A stretch of 64,000 nt of DNA from CAYPNF01 sp964411985 (lineage in GTDB: Bacteria; Verrucomicrobiota; Verrucomicrobiia; Limisphaerales; J093). The stretch spans positions 62,001-126,000 of the forward strand of contig CAYPNF010000023.1 in assembly GCA_964411985.1 (NCBI GenBank), in the 5' to 3' direction. The first letter of the stretch is position 1; every line of letters starts with the position of its first letter. Below the pieces are notes generated by a model. It searched no databases. It was not told the origin of the DNA and saw nothing but the letters and a program-made list of their open reading frames with translations. Of this stretch, positions 52,951-61,849 are shown piece by piece. The position numbers and the translations under genes were made by a program.

Positions 52951-53265
52951 CTAGGCGACGACGGGTTCAGGCTTGGGAGCGGGAGCAATCGAGAACATCA
53001 CCCTCATGACGTCTTCGTTCAGGGCAAATCGCGACTGAAGTTGAGCCACCGTCTGGGGTTGGGCTTCGAAGATGATGTTCGTGTAGAACCCAGAGGAGTA
53101 GCGTTTGTCCGCTACGCGCGCAAATGGGCGCTTTTCCATCTTCTGGACCGTTTCAATTTTGCCACCGAGGGCGGAGATTTCTGAGCTGACCTTATCGATC
53201 ATCTCCTTGATCCCTTCTTCTTTTCCCGCGGTATTCAGAATAAACAAACCTTCGTATCGTTTCAC
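52951..53265 (-). CDS. rpsF: 30S ribosomal protein S6
   Basis: 104 residues from a GTG start (KRYEGLFILNTAGKEEGIKE). RPFARVADKRYSSGFYTNII is the conserved RNA-contacting segment. S6 binds 16S rRNA together with S18. Its partner gene rpsR is not in this cluster. Confidence 0.95.
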   Translation of the reverse strand: MKRYEGLFILNTAGKEEGIKEMIDKVSSEISALGGKIETVQKMEKRPFARVADKRYSSGFYTNIIFEAQPQTVAQLQSRFALNEDVMRVMFSIAPAPKPEPVVA

Positions 53266-53269
53266 TCAA

Positions 53270-53872
53270 CTATCCTTTTTCTTTCGGGGGTATTACGCCC
53301 CCGTTAAAGCGATTCATTGCTGCCTGTATCCCGTGTCGCATCCAACATTCTACCTGGCCCGCTGCATGCTCCAGGACTTTCCCAAAAATGGCTTCTTCTT
53401 CTGCGTCGAACCGGCCAAGCACATAGCTGCTTATCCGGCGATCGTCTTCTGCACGTCGCCCGATTCCCATGCGCAGGCGAGCATAGGCCGTAGTGCCGAT
53501 GCACGCGGCTACGGATTCAAGTCCGTGATGTCCGCCTGCGGACCCATCAGGGCGCATCCTGACTTGCCCCAGTGGCAAATCCGCATCATCGACGAGAACG
53601 AGCAAGCGGCTGGTTGGCAAACGGTAGTATTGAACTACTGCCGCTACCGCTTCGCCGCTGCCATTCATATACGTCATCGGCTGACAAAGAATCCGACGAC
53701 TTCCATCGCAAAGAACAGTGGCCAATCGCGATCGGAATCGCGCGTGCGCACTCCAAGTCGCTTTCCAGCTCATCGCCAGCTTCTCAGCTAGCAAATAACC
53801 TGCATTATGCCGCGTCGACTCATACTCTGAGCCCGGATTCCCCAAGCCAACGATGAGAAAGACGTCCTGCAT
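53270..53872 (-). CDS. pth: Peptidyl-tRNA hydrolase
   Basis: 200 residues. IVGLGNPGSEYESTRHNAGY carries Asn12 and the catalytic His22. QPMTYMNGSG and LVLVDDADLPLGQVRMRPDG, with SAGGHHGL, complete the active site. It frees tRNA from stalled peptidyl-tRNA. Lies 4 bp before the rpsF start in the same operon. Confidence 0.95.
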   Translation of the reverse strand: MQDVFLIVGLGNPGSEYESTRHNAGYLLAEKLAMSWKATWSAHARFRSRLATVLCDGSRRILCQPMTYMNGSGEAVAAVVQYYRLPTSRLLVLVDDADLPLGQVRMRPDGSAGGHHGLESVAACIGTTAYARLRMGIGRRAEDDRRISSYVLGRFDAEEEAIFGKVLEHAAGQVECWMRHGIQAAMNRFNGGVIPPKEKG

Positions 53873-53926
53873 GGACCGATCCCATCGACTTGAGAACTAA
53901 GCCAAGGCCTGCGTCGACCGTGAAGT

Positions 53927-54667
53927 TTACTTCTTTTTCTCAGCCGGCTTCTCGGCAGCCTTTTTCTCAGGTGCCGGTTTTTCCGCACCCTTCTTGTCCC
54001 CACCTTCAGCCGGCACTTCGTCCTTCTTCTCTTTGAGGACCTCGGGCTCGGCTGCAGTACCTTCGGCAGCCTCAGCTTCGGCAGCGGCTTCCTGAGCTTC
54101 TGAGATAGGCGCAGCTACTGCCAAGACAACAATGCTCTTCTCGCCGAGAATCTCCACTCCTGGGGGCGGTTGAATTTCCCCAATGTGAATCGATTTTCCG
54201 ATATCCAAATGCGAAACGTCCACCATGAGTTCCTCTGGCAGATCTTTCGGGAGGGCACGCACCTTGAGCTTGAAGCGGACGTGCTCCAGGGTCCCGCCAC
54301 CGACTTTAACGCCAAGGGCTTCGCCAGTGGCCTCCACCGGCACCGTGATCGTCACTTTCTCGTCCGCTGCGACTTCGTGCAAGTCCACGTGCAGCACTTT
54401 TCCGCTAAGTGCATGGTGTTGAACCTCTTGCATTAGGGCAAGCCGGGTGGGTTTGCTATCTCCGGATACCGTGAGATCCAGCAGCACGTTCTCCGAGGCA
54501 CCACTATGGAATAGCTCCTCCAAGTCTTTGGCGCTAATCTCCAGGTTCTGCGGTTTGCAGATCCGGCCATAGATGACCGCTGGTACACGCCCGGAGGCAC
54601 GTAGTTTCTTCGCTCCGGAACGTTTCGATTCCGTTCTTGTATATACAGTCAAAGGTACAGATTTCAT
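53927..54667 (-). CDS. rplY: 50S ribosomal protein L25 (CTC type)
   Basis: 246 residues from the ATG at 54667 (MKSVPLTVYTRTESKRSG). The 5S-rRNA-binding domain (KKLRASGRVPAVIYGR) is followed by the CTC beta domain (VHFDLHEV-type VLHVDLHEVAADEKVTITV) to about 187. The last ~60 residues are a low-complexity Glu/Ala/Lys/Pro tail. The longer open frame overlaps prs and is rejected. Confidence 0.93.
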   Translation of the reverse strand: MKSVPLTVYTRTESKRSGAKKLRASGRVPAVIYGRICKPQNLEISAKDLEELFHSGASENVLLDLTVSGDSKPTRLALMQEVQHHALSGKVLHVDLHEVAADEKVTITVPVEATGEALGVKVGGGTLEHVRFKLKVRALPKDLPEELMVDVSHLDIGKSIHIGEIQPPPGVEILGEKSIVVLAVAAPISEAQEAAAEAEAAEGTAAEPEVLKEKKDEVPAEGGDKKGAEKPAPEKKAAEKPAEKKK

Positions 54668-54704
54668 GCTTCTAAAACTCGTACGCCTAACCCGGCATTT
54701 TCTT

Positions 54705-55649
54705 TCAACTCGTTCGCCCGCCCTTAAACTCAAAGAGCGAGGTGACCGAGGAATTTGTATGGATTCGCTTGATCGCTTCGCCCAACAAACCAGCCACGGA
54801 CAACGTGGTTATCTTCACCCCGTCAAAAACAGGGCGCAGTACACTATCAGTCGTGATTAGCTCGTCAATAGTAGATTTTCGCAAGCGCTCTACCGCGAGA
54901 TCGTTCAGGACAGCGTGGGAGACGCAAGCCAGAACCTTCTTGGCTCCCTTCTTCTTCAGAAGGGATGCCGCGTTCACCAACGTTCCCGCAGTCTCCGTCA
55001 AGTCGTCTACCAACAACGCGTTGCGACCTCGAACGTCTCCAATGACGGTGATGGCCTCGACTTCGGTGGCGCTCTTGCGTCGCTTGGCCACAATCGCCAG
55101 GTCCGTATCAAGAACTTGCGAATAGGCATGTGCCATCTTCAGTCCTCCCACGTCGGGACTGACCACGATGAGATCCTTGATCTTCTTGCTTTTAATGTAC
55201 TTGTAGATGACCGGGGCTGCGTAGAGATGATCTACGGGAATATCAAAGAAACCTTGGATCTGCTGGGCGTGCAAGTCCATGGTCAACACACGGTTAGCCC
55301 CAGCAGCGACCAGTAGGTTGGCCACCAGCTTGGCAGTGATCGGCACCCGTGGTTGATCTTTTCGATCCTGTCGGGCGTAGCCGTAGAAGGGCAGAACTGC
55401 GGTAATCCTGGAAGCGCTGGCTCTTCGCAGTGCATCGATCATGATGAACAGTTCCATCAGATGATGATTCGTCGGTGGGCTGGAAGACTGAACCACAAAA
55501 GTGTCTTCTCCACGAACGCTGTCCTCGATCTTCACAAAGGTCTCACCATCAGGGAACGTATTGACGATGGATCTGCCCAAGTCGATACCCACCGACTCGC
55601 AGATGGATTTGGCCAGAGACGGATTGGAGTTGCCGCTAAATATCTTCAC
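54705..55649 (-). CDS. prs: Ribose-phosphate pyrophosphokinase
   Basis: 314 residues from a GTG at 55649, which gives the standard N-terminus VKIFSGNSNPSLAKSICE. Contains FYGYARQDRKDQPRVPITAK, TMDLHAQQIQGFFDIPVDHL and the PRPP loop VDDLTETAGT. It converts ribose 5-phosphate and ATP to PRPP. First gene of prs-rplY-pth-rpsF-ssb-rplI. Confidence 0.95.
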   Translation of the reverse strand: MKIFSGNSNPSLAKSICESVGIDLGRSIVNTFPDGETFVKIEDSVRGEDTFVVQSSSPPTNHHLMELFIMIDALRRASASRITAVLPFYGYARQDRKDQPRVPITAKLVANLLVAAGANRVLTMDLHAQQIQGFFDIPVDHLYAAPVIYKYIKSKKIKDLIVVSPDVGGLKMAHAYSQVLDTDLAIVAKRRKSATEVEAITVIGDVRGRNALLVDDLTETAGTLVNAASLLKKKGAKKVLACVSHAVLNDLAVERLRKSTIDELITTDSVLRPVFDGVKITTLSVAGLLGEAIKRIHTNSSVTSLFEFKGGRTS

Positions 55650-55886
55650 AAAGCAAGTGCCAAGATTCGGACAAAACAAAAATCCACCGTGCTCGGTGGA
55701 AGTACTTCGCTAGTTTCGCTTCAAAAATACAAACCCGGAGGATCTGTCCGACAAGCGCCGAATTTAGCAATCCTACCTTCGTCTGCAAGTGGAAACTCCC
55801 AATTTTGCATATTGAGCGGAGGAACAGGGGTTGCACGGTCCGGAACATCGGACTATGGTACGGTAAGGCAACGAAAGGATAACACG

Positions 55887-56084
55887 ATGAAAACCACTGA
55901 GGATAAAGGGGTGGCACAGACCAAGCCCTTCACTCCTGGGATCACTCCCGGAATGGTGCGCGACCATGCTTACAGGATCTTCAGGGACAAACTTCCTGAT
56001 CATCCGCTGACTCTGGAGGATTGGATACGAGCCGAGAAGGACCTCGTAGCCACTATGGAGGCTGAGAACCAAGCGATTCGCTGA
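55887..56084 (+). CDS. Small DUF2934-like protein
   Basis: 65 residues; ATG after an AAAGGA ribosome site. The core MVRDHAYRIFRDKLPDHPLT then LEDWIRAEKDL is the DUF2934 pattern (A..I...G.P.....DW..AE), also common near nucleoid or stress genes. The Gly normally in the loop is replaced by Asp/His. Function unknown. An inverted repeat GTCCG-N6-CGGAC lies about 35 bp upstream. Convergent with sdhB; the 166 bp between them hold a CTCCGCGGAG palindrome but no clear terminator. Confidence 0.7.
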   Translation: MKTTEDKGVAQTKPFTPGITPGMVRDHAYRIFRDKLPDHPLTLEDWIRAEKDLVATMEAENQAIR

Positions 56085-56250
56085 AGCTTCCCTTGCTGTG
56101 CATAGGCTGCTTGCTGGCCTCCAGCAATGGGGAGGAGTGGATTTCCAGTACGCCTTGGCCTCACTCCGCGGAGGAGCGTAGGTTTCCGGCGAAAGCGAGA
56201 AGGGTGGGGCGTGCCGATGCCTCGATACGCCCTGCGATCAAGGAGGTTTC

Positions 56251-56997
56251 TCAGAGCCCCTTCAGCATGGCGAAGGCATAGTCGCGATTCATCCGAGCGA
56301 TGAAGGCGAGGCTGACTTCCTTTGGACAGACGGCTTCGCACGATCCTGTCACCGTGCAGTTCCCGAAACCCTCCTGATCCATGGTGCTCACCATGTTGAT
56401 CACTCGGCGGTCCTTTTCCACCTTTCCCTGAGGCAGCAGGCCCAGGTGGGAGACCTTCGCTGAAACGAAGAGCATGGCCGAAGCGTTCTTGCAGGCGGCG
56501 ACGCACGCCCCGCATCCGATGCACGCCGCTGCGTCCATGGAAAGATCCGCATCCGTCTTGGAGATGGGAACCGCGTTGGCGTCAGGCGCCCCCCCGGTGT
56601 TGACCGAGACAAAGCCCCCTGATTGGATGATGCGATCAAAGGCGGTGCGGTCTACGACAAGATCTCGCAGCACCGGAAATGGCTTGGCTCGCCAGGGCTC
56701 GATGGTGATGGTCTCGCCATCTTTGTAATGCCGCATGTGGAGCTGGCAAGCGGTTGTGCCCTTATGGCCTCCGTGGGGGATTCCATTGATGACCAAGGAA
56801 CACGTTCCGCAGATCCCTTCACGGCAGTCTGAGTCGAACGCCATAGGCTCCTTCCCCTCGGCGATCAGCTCCTCGTTCACCACATCCAACATCTCCAGGA
56901 AAGACATGTCAGGAATGATGTTGCGAGCTTGGTAGGTCTCGAACTTACCGGGCTGGCTTGCGTTCTTCTGCCGCCATACTTTAAGTGTCAGATTCAT
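56251..56997 (-). CDS. sdhB: Succinate dehydrogenase/fumarate reductase iron-sulfur subunit
   Basis: 248 residues. [2Fe-2S] ligands Cys58, Cys63, Cys66 and Cys84 (DCREGICGTCSLVI...TACQLH); [4Fe-4S] and [3Fe-4S] ligands in CIGCGACVAACKN and the later CTVTGSCEAVCPKEV. Passes electrons from SdhA to the membrane cytochrome and quinone. Last of the sdhC-A-B operon, 76 bp after sdhA. Confidence 0.96.
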   Translation of the reverse strand: MNLTLKVWRQKNASQPGKFETYQARNIIPDMSFLEMLDVVNEELIAEGKEPMAFDSDCREGICGTCSLVINGIPHGGHKGTTACQLHMRHYKDGETITIEPWRAKPFPVLRDLVVDRTAFDRIIQSGGFVSVNTGGAPDANAVPISKTDADLSMDAAACIGCGACVAACKNASAMLFVSAKVSHLGLLPQGKVEKDRRVINMVSTMDQEGFGNCTVTGSCEAVCPKEVSLAFIARMNRDYAFAMLKGL

Positions 56998-57073
56998 GCA
57001 AATATCAACGCTGTTTTGACCAGAGCGACGACGACTGCGCGGAGCGGAGCCTCGCCACCAATTGCGGCCAGTT

Positions 57074-58984
57074 CTACTTGTAGCTACGAGTGCTCATGTG
57101 CACTTCCTCGTAGACCAAAGATTCTTTGTGCATCACTGGGGGCTTATCCAGGCCTTGGTATTCCCAAACGCTGGCAAAAGCGAATTTCTCGTCGTTGCGT
57201 TTGGCCTCGCCTTCCTCCTGGTATTCCACGCGGAAGTGTCCGCCGCAGGATTCCTCACGGGTGAGGGCGTCCAACGCCAGAAGCTCCCCAAACTCGAGGA
57301 AGTCCGCCACCCGCCCGGCGAGCTCCAGATCCTGGTTTAAGGAAGTGGTTTCGCCCGTCACTTTCAGGTTCTTCCAGAATTCGGCGCGAATCTCAGGAAT
57401 CTTCTTGAGTGCTTCCTTGAGGCTCTTGTCGGAGCGGGCCATGCCGACGTTTTCCCACATGATCTTACCCAACTCCCGATGGAACGAGGTGGCGGTTCGT
57501 TTGCCATTGATGGCCAGCAGCTTCTTCAGACGATCTTCCGTCTCCTTTTCGACCTGCTTGAATTCCGCGGCTCCGGCCGAAGGCTTCGGTTGCTTGGATG
57601 TGGCGAAGTAGTTCCCGATGGTGTAAGGGATGACGAAATACCCATCGGCCAAGCCTTGCATGAGAGCGCTGGCCCCGAGCCGGTTCGCGCCATGGTCGGA
57701 GAAATTGGCTTCCCCCAGCACGAACAACCCCGGGATTGTGCTCATGAGATTGTAGTCCACCCATGTACCGCCCATGGTGTAATGCACCGCAGGGTAGATT
57801 CGCATGGGCACCTGATAAGCGTTCTCGCCAGTGATGCGCTCATACATGTCGAAGAGGTTGGCATACCTTTCGCGAATCTTCTCGAGGCCAAGCCGTTTGA
57901 TGGAATCGGCAAAGTCCAAGTAGACCCCCAAGCCGGTAGGGCCCACCCCGCGACCGTCATCGCAGGCTTCCTTGGCGGCACGCGAGGAAATATCACGAGG
58001 CGCGAGGTTGCCGAAACTGGGGTATTTGCGCTCCAGGTAGTAATCGCGATCGGCCTCGGGGATGTCCGCCGGAGCCCGCTTGTCTCCGCGGTTCTTGGGG
58101 ACCCAGACGCGGCCATCGTTGCGCAGCGACTCCGACATGAGCGTCAGCTTGGACTGGTGATCGCCGCTGACCGGAATGCAAGTGGGGTGGATTTGGGTGT
58201 AGCAGGGATTCGCGAACGCCGCCCCGCGCTTGTACGCGCGGTAGGTGGAGGTGACGTTGCAGCCTTTGGCGTTCGTGGAAAGGAAGAAGACATTCCCATA
58301 TCCGCCCGTGGCAAGGATGACCGCGTCGCCCGCATGGGAGGAGATCTTACCGGTGACCATGTCCCGAACCACGACGCCTTTGGCGTGGCCATTGACGAGG
58401 ACCAAGTCCAGCATTTCGGTGCGGGGGAACATCTTCACGGTACCCAGGCCGATCTGGCGAGCCAGTGCCTGGTAGGCACCCAGAAGCAGCTGTTGTCCGG
58501 TTTGGCCGCGAGCGTAGAACGTGCGTGAAACCTGCGCCCCACCGAAGGAACGGTTGTCCAGAAGCCCACCGTATTCACGGGCAAAGGGCACGCCTTGGGC
58601 TACGCACTGATCGATGATATTCGCGCTGACCTGAGCCAGACGGTAGACATTCGCCTCGCGCGCCCGGAAGTCGCCTCCCTTGATCGTGTCATAGAAAAGA
58701 CGGTAGACGCTGTCGCCGTCGTTCTGGTAGTTCTTGGCGGCATTGATGCCACCCTGGGCGGCAATGCTGTGGGCGCGTCGCGGGCTATCCTGGTAGCAGA
58801 AGCATTTGACGTTATAACCGAGTTCCGCCAAGGAGGCTGCTGCCGAAGCTCCTGCCAAACCGGAACCGATCACGAGAATATCGTACTTCCTCTTGTTGGC
58901 GGGGTTGATGAGCTTCAGGTCAAACTTGTGCTTGTCCCACTTCTGAGCGAGCGGGCCGGAAGGAATGTTGGCGTCAAGTTTCAT
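57074..58984 (-). CDS. sdhA: Succinate dehydrogenase/fumarate reductase flavoprotein subunit
   Basis: 636 residues. FAD-binding DILVIGSGLAGASAAASLAE (about 35-54) and His72 in RRAHSIAAQGGIN, the covalent flavin site. Substrate residues in NPCYTQIHPTCIP and the capping domain; C-terminal MGGTWVDYNLMSTIPGLFVL and NRLGASALMQGLADGYF. Oxidises succinate to fumarate. One base after sdhC; the three-gene, single-cytochrome layout is the type B enzyme. Confidence 0.96.
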   Translation of the reverse strand: MKLDANIPSGPLAQKWDKHKFDLKLINPANKRKYDILVIGSGLAGASAAASLAELGYNVKCFCYQDSPRRAHSIAAQGGINAAKNYQNDGDSVYRLFYDTIKGGDFRAREANVYRLAQVSANIIDQCVAQGVPFAREYGGLLDNRSFGGAQVSRTFYARGQTGQQLLLGAYQALARQIGLGTVKMFPRTEMLDLVLVNGHAKGVVVRDMVTGKISSHAGDAVILATGGYGNVFFLSTNAKGCNVTSTYRAYKRGAAFANPCYTQIHPTCIPVSGDHQSKLTLMSESLRNDGRVWVPKNRGDKRAPADIPEADRDYYLERKYPSFGNLAPRDISSRAAKEACDDGRGVGPTGLGVYLDFADSIKRLGLEKIRERYANLFDMYERITGENAYQVPMRIYPAVHYTMGGTWVDYNLMSTIPGLFVLGEANFSDHGANRLGASALMQGLADGYFVIPYTIGNYFATSKQPKPSAGAAEFKQVEKETEDRLKKLLAINGKRTATSFHRELGKIMWENVGMARSDKSLKEALKKIPEIRAEFWKNLKVTGETTSLNQDLELAGRVADFLEFGELLALDALTREESCGGHFRVEYQEEGEAKRNDEKFAFASVWEYQGLDKPPVMHKESLVYEEVHMSTRSYK

Positions 58985-58985
58985 G

Positions 58986-59696
58986 CTACTTCAGAATCTC
59001 CTTACCGTATCCAAACAGCTTGATCGCGGCGGGGACAGCGATGTACCCGAAGAACAGAGCGATGGCGGTCAGCTTGGAGAGATGGTGGATGATGGGAGCC
59101 CAGGTCTTGTTCTTAAGCCCGAGAGATTGAAACAAGGCTTCGATGCCATGGCTGAGGTGCCAGCAGAGGAGCCCGATGGCGATGGTGTAGAAGAGAGCCA
59201 CCCACCCGTTGCCAAAGCCGGTGATCACCATCTTATACACATCCGCATGGTTGCTGGCAGTGTCGATGAGGGTCTTGAAATCCGTGCCGGTACCGTTGAT
59301 GGACTGCGTCTTGACGGTGAAATGGAGCAAGTGGTACACCACGAAGGCGGTGATGATCACCCCGCTCCAAATCATGGTTCGCGAGGCGTAGCTGGCGGCG
59401 GCCAATTGAGGCTGGTCATATTGGATAGGTCTGGCAGCACGGTTTTCTAACGTGAGCGCCGTCGCAGACCAGATATGGAGCCCGATCAGCGCAATCAAGC
59501 CCAGCCGAGCTGCCCACAGGAGTTCCTTGGTGGACTGCAAGAAATGCGCGTAGGCGTTGAGTTCATCACGACCCACAAAGATTTGTAGGTTTCCGACCAT
59601 GTGACCGAAGAGGAACATGACCAGGCAGACTCCGGTCACGGCCATGATAAACTTCTTGCCAATGGACGATTGAAACAGGCGTTGCAGGAATTTCAT
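58986..59696 (-). CDS. sdhC: Succinate dehydrogenase cytochrome b subunit (type B)
   Basis: 236 residues with five membrane spans, for example IMAVTGVCLVMFLFGHMVGN, LIALIGLHIWSATALTLENR and WVALFYTIAIGLLCWHLSHG. His residues at these helices fit two b hemes. It anchors SdhAB and reduces quinone. First gene of the operon. Confidence 0.92.
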   Translation of the reverse strand: MKFLQRLFQSSIGKKFIMAVTGVCLVMFLFGHMVGNLQIFVGRDELNAYAHFLQSTKELLWAARLGLIALIGLHIWSATALTLENRAARPIQYDQPQLAAASYASRTMIWSGVIITAFVVYHLLHFTVKTQSINGTGTDFKTLIDTASNHADVYKMVITGFGNGWVALFYTIAIGLLCWHLSHGIEALFQSLGLKNKTWAPIIHHLSKLTAIALFFGYIAVPAAIKLFGYGKEILK

Positions 59697-60053
59697 GAGG
59701 CAGCTGGACTTGAGCCGAAACGGAATCTTCTTAGCTCGCTTGCCCCCCTTGAACGGGAGCGAGAGAACAAGAAAACGGAAGCAGAGTATGCCGAATCTCT
59801 GCCCTGCGCTTCGACTGTTGATTCGAATTCATTTCGAACGTACGGGGGCCGAATGTAGGGGACCGTGGAGCAAGCCGTCAATCGCAGAGTACCAAGTATA
59901 AGACAGACTGGAGCTATGACTTATGCTTCCTGTTCTCTGGTGATGTCGAAAAGCTATTCTTATCATAATGCGCGCGGCACTGTTCTTTCCCCTAAACCGA
60001 TCCGTTCCGCGGGTTGTCGGCTGGCAGCGTGAGCGCAGCAAGGTGACTCGGGT
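59697..60053. other. Non-coding gap between sdhC and the next gene
   Basis: 357 bp. It contains the possible sdhC promoter and otherwise no gene or clear hairpin. Confidence 0.6.
59852..59881 (-). promoter_or_regulatory. Possible promoter of sdhCAB
   Basis: Minus strand TTGACG (59876-59881), 18-bp spacer, TACATT (59852-59857). Would give a leader of about 145 nt to the sdhC ATG at 59696. Confidence 0.35.
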
Positions 60054-60458
60054 TCAACGATAAGCCTTATCGAGTTGCTCGAACCGCTTGTACACGGGAG
60101 ATCCAGGTTTGATTCGTTGTCCTACTGCGTTGAGAACGCGACGAGCTTCCTTGGGATCGGTGATTCCTACTAGGAGCGCGTAGTCCATCTGAATATCGGC
60201 CAAACGCGGATCTTGCACTTCAGCAAGATGTTGGCGAAGCCAGCTACGAAGGCCATCAGGTCCGCCTTTCTTGGCCGATTCCAGTGACTCTTCTAATTGA
60301 ATGGGCATCCCGGGTACCTTCCCCGGGGCGGTTTCAGGCGGGGCTTCGGTCTGCTGCTTACTCTTCTTCAGGGAACCATCCACATAATCTTTGAACATCA
60401 GGCCCAGCCAGATGATGGCTCCGACCATCAGAACGGTTAGGAACTGTTTCATAGTCAA
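60054..60458 (-). CDS. Small membrane-anchored protein of unknown function
   Basis: 134 residues. One N-terminal membrane span (FLTVLMVGAIIWLGLMF), a Pro/Gln/Glu linker, then a short helical domain (SWLRQHLAEVQDPRLADIQM, AVGQRIKPGSPVYKRFEQ). Start overlaps the murA stop (ATGA), so translation is coupled to murA. A role linked to the cell envelope is guesswork. Confidence 0.7.
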   Translation of the reverse strand: MTMKQFLTVLMVGAIIWLGLMFKDYVDGSLKKSKQQTEAPPETAPGKVPGMPIQLEESLESAKKGGPDGLRSWLRQHLAEVQDPRLADIQMDYALLVGITDPKEARRVLNAVGQRIKPGSPVYKRFEQLDKAYR

Positions 60459-61714
60459 TCCTGAACCCGTTTTACGTGGCCGCCGAGGCGCCCCAGCTTT
60501 TCGTCGATCTTCTCGTAACCTCGGTCCAGGTGGTAGATTCGTTTGATTCTGGTGGTGCCTTTGGCGACCAACCCCGCGATGACCAATGCCGCAGAGGCCC
60601 GTAGGTCGCTCGCCATGACGGGGGCGCCGCTCAGTTTGCTCGCGCCTTTGACGACGGCACTCGGACCTTCGATGGTGATGTCCGCCCCGAGCCGAGCCAA
60701 CTCACTGACATGCATAAAGCGTGCCTCGAAGATGCGCTCCGTAATAATGCTGATGCCAGGGGCCTGAGTCATGAGAACCATCATTTGCGCCTGGGCATCG
60801 GTTGGGAAACCTGCGTACGGCTGGGTCACGACATCGACCGGCTTTAGAGTTCTGGTACCCTTGACAGTGAGGAGCCCTTCCTTCCGCACAATTCGCGCTC
60901 CGGACTCCTGCAGTTTGTCGAGCACGGCATGGAGATGATCGGGCCTGGCTCCCCGCAGCGTGACTTCCCCCCGGGTGGCGGCTGCCGCGATGGCAAAGGT
61001 GGCCGCCTCAATACGGTCCGGGATAACCTCATGCTCCGTTCCGTGGAGTTCCTTCACTCCGGTGATGGTGATGGTCGGACTACCAGCCCCGGTGACCCGT
61101 GCCCCCATGGCGTTCAGGAAATTGGCGAGGTCGATGACCTCTGGCTCGCAAGCGGCGCTTTCTATGATGGTGACGCCTTCCGCAAGGGTTGCTGCCATCA
61201 TGATATTCGCTGTTCCCAAGACGGTGGGGCCCGCTCTGCCTCCCAGGAAAAGGTCCGCTCCGACGAGCCGGCGTGCTTTGGCGAAAACGTATCCACTTTG
61301 GATTTCGATCGAGGCGCCCAAGGCGCGAAAGCCCTTGAGATGCAAGTCGATAGGTCTCGATCCAATCACACAACCGCCAGGCAATGAAACCTGCGCCTCT
61401 CTCAAGCGTCCCAAAAGGGGTCCCATGATGCACACGGAACCGCGCATCTTTCGCACCAATTCATAGTCACCGAAGGCTTTCACCTTGTCAGCCTGGATGG
61501 TCACAGCCCCGGCTTGGAAACGAACTTTGGCGCCGATCGAAGAAAGGATGCGGCCCATGAATTCCACGTCACTTAGTGAAGGGACATTCCGAATCACGCA
61601 AGGCTCGCGGGTCAGAAGGGTTGCCGCCATGATGGGGAGTACGGCGTTCTTGGCGCCGCTGATGCGGACGTCGCCTTCCAGCGGGCGTCCACCTTGGATT
61701 TCAAGACTGTACAT
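60455..61714 (-). CDS. murA: UDP-N-acetylglucosamine 1-carboxyvinyltransferase MurA
   Basis: 419 residues. Catalytic Cys115 in VSLPGGCVIGSRPIDLH; other family blocks are GAKNAVLPIMAATLL, FPTDAQAQMMVLMTQAPG and LRASAALVIAGLVAKGTTRI. First step of peptidoglycan synthesis, enolpyruvyl transfer from PEP. Cytoplasmic; the presence of Cys115 predicts fosfomycin-sensitive chemistry. Confidence 0.96.
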   Translation of the reverse strand: MYSLEIQGGRPLEGDVRISGAKNAVLPIMAATLLTREPCVIRNVPSLSDVEFMGRILSSIGAKVRFQAGAVTIQADKVKAFGDYELVRKMRGSVCIMGPLLGRLREAQVSLPGGCVIGSRPIDLHLKGFRALGASIEIQSGYVFAKARRLVGADLFLGGRAGPTVLGTANIMMAATLAEGVTIIESAACEPEVIDLANFLNAMGARVTGAGSPTITITGVKELHGTEHEVIPDRIEAATFAIAAAATRGEVTLRGARPDHLHAVLDKLQESGARIVRKEGLLTVKGTRTLKPVDVVTQPYAGFPTDAQAQMMVLMTQAPGISIITERIFEARFMHVSELARLGADITIEGPSAVVKGASKLSGAPVMASDLRASAALVIAGLVAKGTTRIKRIYHLDRGYEKIDEKLGRLGGHVKRVQD

Positions 61715-61849
61715 GAGACAAATTTGACTCTGGCATTTTGCTACTCAGAGAATTCAATTCAAGACCCCTGAGGAGCCGGGTGTCATAGCCTTATTTAGCA
61801 GTGACGATCCTCACCGGGGCTGAGTTCGCGAGCGCGCAATCTCCCATTT

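Noticed and set aside
55353..55886. Long upstream frame ahead of the DUF2934 protein
   Set aside because: Lies opposite prs with prs-shadow composition; the ATG with ribosome site at 55887 starts the conserved part.
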